Part shown: in pieces, positions 4,590-5,568 of the stretch
How the letters are laid out: each line of letters starts with the position of its first letter
How positions within the stretch are numbered: the stretch's first letter is position 1
Assembly: GCA_900552675.1 (NCBI GenBank)
Contig: USAI01000110.1
Coordinates: forward strand, 1 to 5,568
Origin: an uncultured Prevotella sp.
GTDB lineage: Bacteria > Bacteroidota > Bacteroidia > Bacteroidales > Bacteroidaceae
Length of the DNA: 5,568 bases
Direction of reading: 5' to 3'
Notes under the pieces: generated by a model
What the model was told of the DNA's origin: nothing
The model's input: only the letters and a program-made list of their open reading frames with translations
The model's database searches: none
Translations under genes and position numbers: made by a program

Positions 4590-5568
4590 ATGAGAATAAA
4601 AACTATCGTTTTGTGCGGTGCCATCCTTTTGACTGCAGGGCACCAAGAAGCACATGCCCAAGGCTTTCTGAATAAAATTAAGAAGGTAACCAAACAGGTA
4701 GAGCAAAAAGTAGATAACGTGTTAGACAGAAAGCCCTCGAAAGGCAAGATGCCAAAGAAGAGCAATGGCTCGAAAACCAGTATCGATAGGCAAGTTGATG
4801 CCATGGTGGGTGCCAGTAACAATCGTAATGCTGAAGACCAAGCGCCCACAGTGCGCATACCCAAAATTCATACAGCCCTGCTCGCCCCCTTGGGTTATGA
4901 CATTGGCCCCGAGTATGGCGTAAAAACCGTTACTCTGCTGAAACCTCCTGCAAAGGCCGACAAGCAGGTGGCCTGGCGCGACAAGATGCCCGACCCCCGA
5001 TTGCTGACCAATGCCTGCTTGGTAGATATGTATGAAATGTTGCGCACTGCGAGCGACTATGCCGATATGTCTTTGAGCCCTGCGGGTGCATATGGTACCC
5101 TGGTTGATGAAGTGCTTCTCGATCGTATCGAGGCAATGGAGAAGATGAAAGCGAGTATTGAAGAGGCCGAAAGTGAGTATGATGACCCTGATACCTACAA
5201 CTGGGTTATCAATAGTTCTCATCGCATGGTGGTAAGAGCCATCTCATCTGATGCCTACAAGGCATTGGTGCGTTCGTCTGTCGAGCCGCTGTTTACGTTG
5301 GAGAAAAAGTTTGACGACTATACCGAGATGACCTCCTACTTTGAGAAACATGGTGGCATGAAGAACACGCACAAGATGACCTTAACCAAGTGGGACCCCG
5401 AGCCCAATAAAGAAAAGGTGAGCACCTCGTCGGGTGCCAGCGGCACTGTGGTGGATAGCAACGCCAGCGGCGGCACCATTGATATAAGTGGCGTTTACTA
5501 TATCGTGCACATTAAACAGAACCGTGCAATAGTGAAGAAGGTAGAGAAAGATGCGTTGCGCGGAAAAG
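4590..5568 (+). CDS. Secreted protein of unknown function, 3' end beyond the window
   Basis: An open frame of 326 codons starts at the ATG 4590-4592 and continues without a stop to the window edge, so the C-terminus is missing. Residues 1-23 form a signal peptide (MRIKTIVLCGAILLTAG..., cleavage likely after AHA23). The next stretch, QGFLNKIKKVTKQVEQKVDN (24-43), is a basic amphipathic helix of a kind often found right after the signal peptide in Bacteroidetes exported proteins. Residues 48-62 are Lys/Ser rich. The middle (about 135-260) looks helical and acidic, with E181 to E196 strongly charged. A Ser/Gly/Ala-rich linker (278-296) precedes a probable beta strand pair (GVYYIVHIKQNRAIVKKV, 301-318). 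I recognise no domain or catalytic motif. Export to the periplasm or envelope is the only function-related inference. The start is supported by the signal peptide and by the promoter about 70 bases upstream. Confidence 0.82.
   Translation, partial: MRIKTIVLCGAILLTAGHQEAHAQGFLNKIKKVTKQVEQKVDNVLDRKPSKGKMPKKSNGSKTSIDRQVDAMVGASNNRNAEDQAPTVRIPKIHTALLAPLGYDIGPEYGVKTVTLLKPPAKADKQVAWRDKMPDPRLLTNACLVDMYEMLRTASDYADMSLSPAGAYGTLVDEVLLDRIEAMEKMKASIEEAESEYDDPDTYNWVINSSHRMVVRAISSDAYKALVRSSVEPLFTLEKKFDDYTEMTSYFEKHGGMKNTHKMTLTKWDPEPNKEKVSTSSGASGTVVDSNASGGTIDISGVYYIVHIKQNRAIVKKVEKDALRGK

Noticed and set aside
4722..5222. Minus-strand open frame of 166 codons
   Set aside because: It is antisense to the signal-peptide-bearing plus-strand gene starting at 4590 and has no start signals of its own.

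Overview
The window looks like chromosomal DNA of a member of the Bacteroidales, most likely Prevotella-like. The evidence is a GLUG-type repeat surface protein ending in a short Bacteroidetes-style C-terminal tail, two matches to the Bacteroidetes -7 promoter box (TAnnTTTG), A/T-rich start regions without Shine-Dalgarno sequences, and a clear contrast between AT-rich spacers and GC-richer genes. The genus is an inference, since no rRNA or marker gene for species placement is present.

Layout. Bases 1-152 hold no gene I can support but contain three inverted repeats in a row. A minus-strand unit follows: a small peptide ORF (2632-2816) and, 40 bases downstream, a large secreted GLUG-repeat protein (153-2591). 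The small ORF is split by a single-base frameshift in a run of six G. Its likely promoter is near 3059-3089, giving a leader of roughly 235 nt with two inverted repeats. Next on the minus strand is a VOC (glyoxalase/bleomycin-resistance fold) protein (3227-3616), which ends in a hairpin plus eight T that acts as its terminator. Diverging from it on the plus strand is aat, leucyl/phenylalanyl-tRNA--protein transferase (3777-4418). The 160-base spacer between them carries a perfect 14-bp inverted repeat whose right arm overlaps the aat start codon. After aat come a GC-rich palindrome, a Bacteroidetes promoter, a leader hairpin, and a secreted protein of unknown function that runs off the right edge (4590-5568).

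How the genes work together. The VOC protein and Aat are ordinary cytoplasmic proteins with no evident shared pathway. The small ORF and the GLUG protein are probably co-transcribed. No mobile element, CRISPR array, tRNA or rRNA was recognised. The items most worth a second look are the frameshifted small peptide, the inverted repeat that brackets the VOC/aat control region, and the GCGCGCGC palindrome beside the promoter of the last gene.
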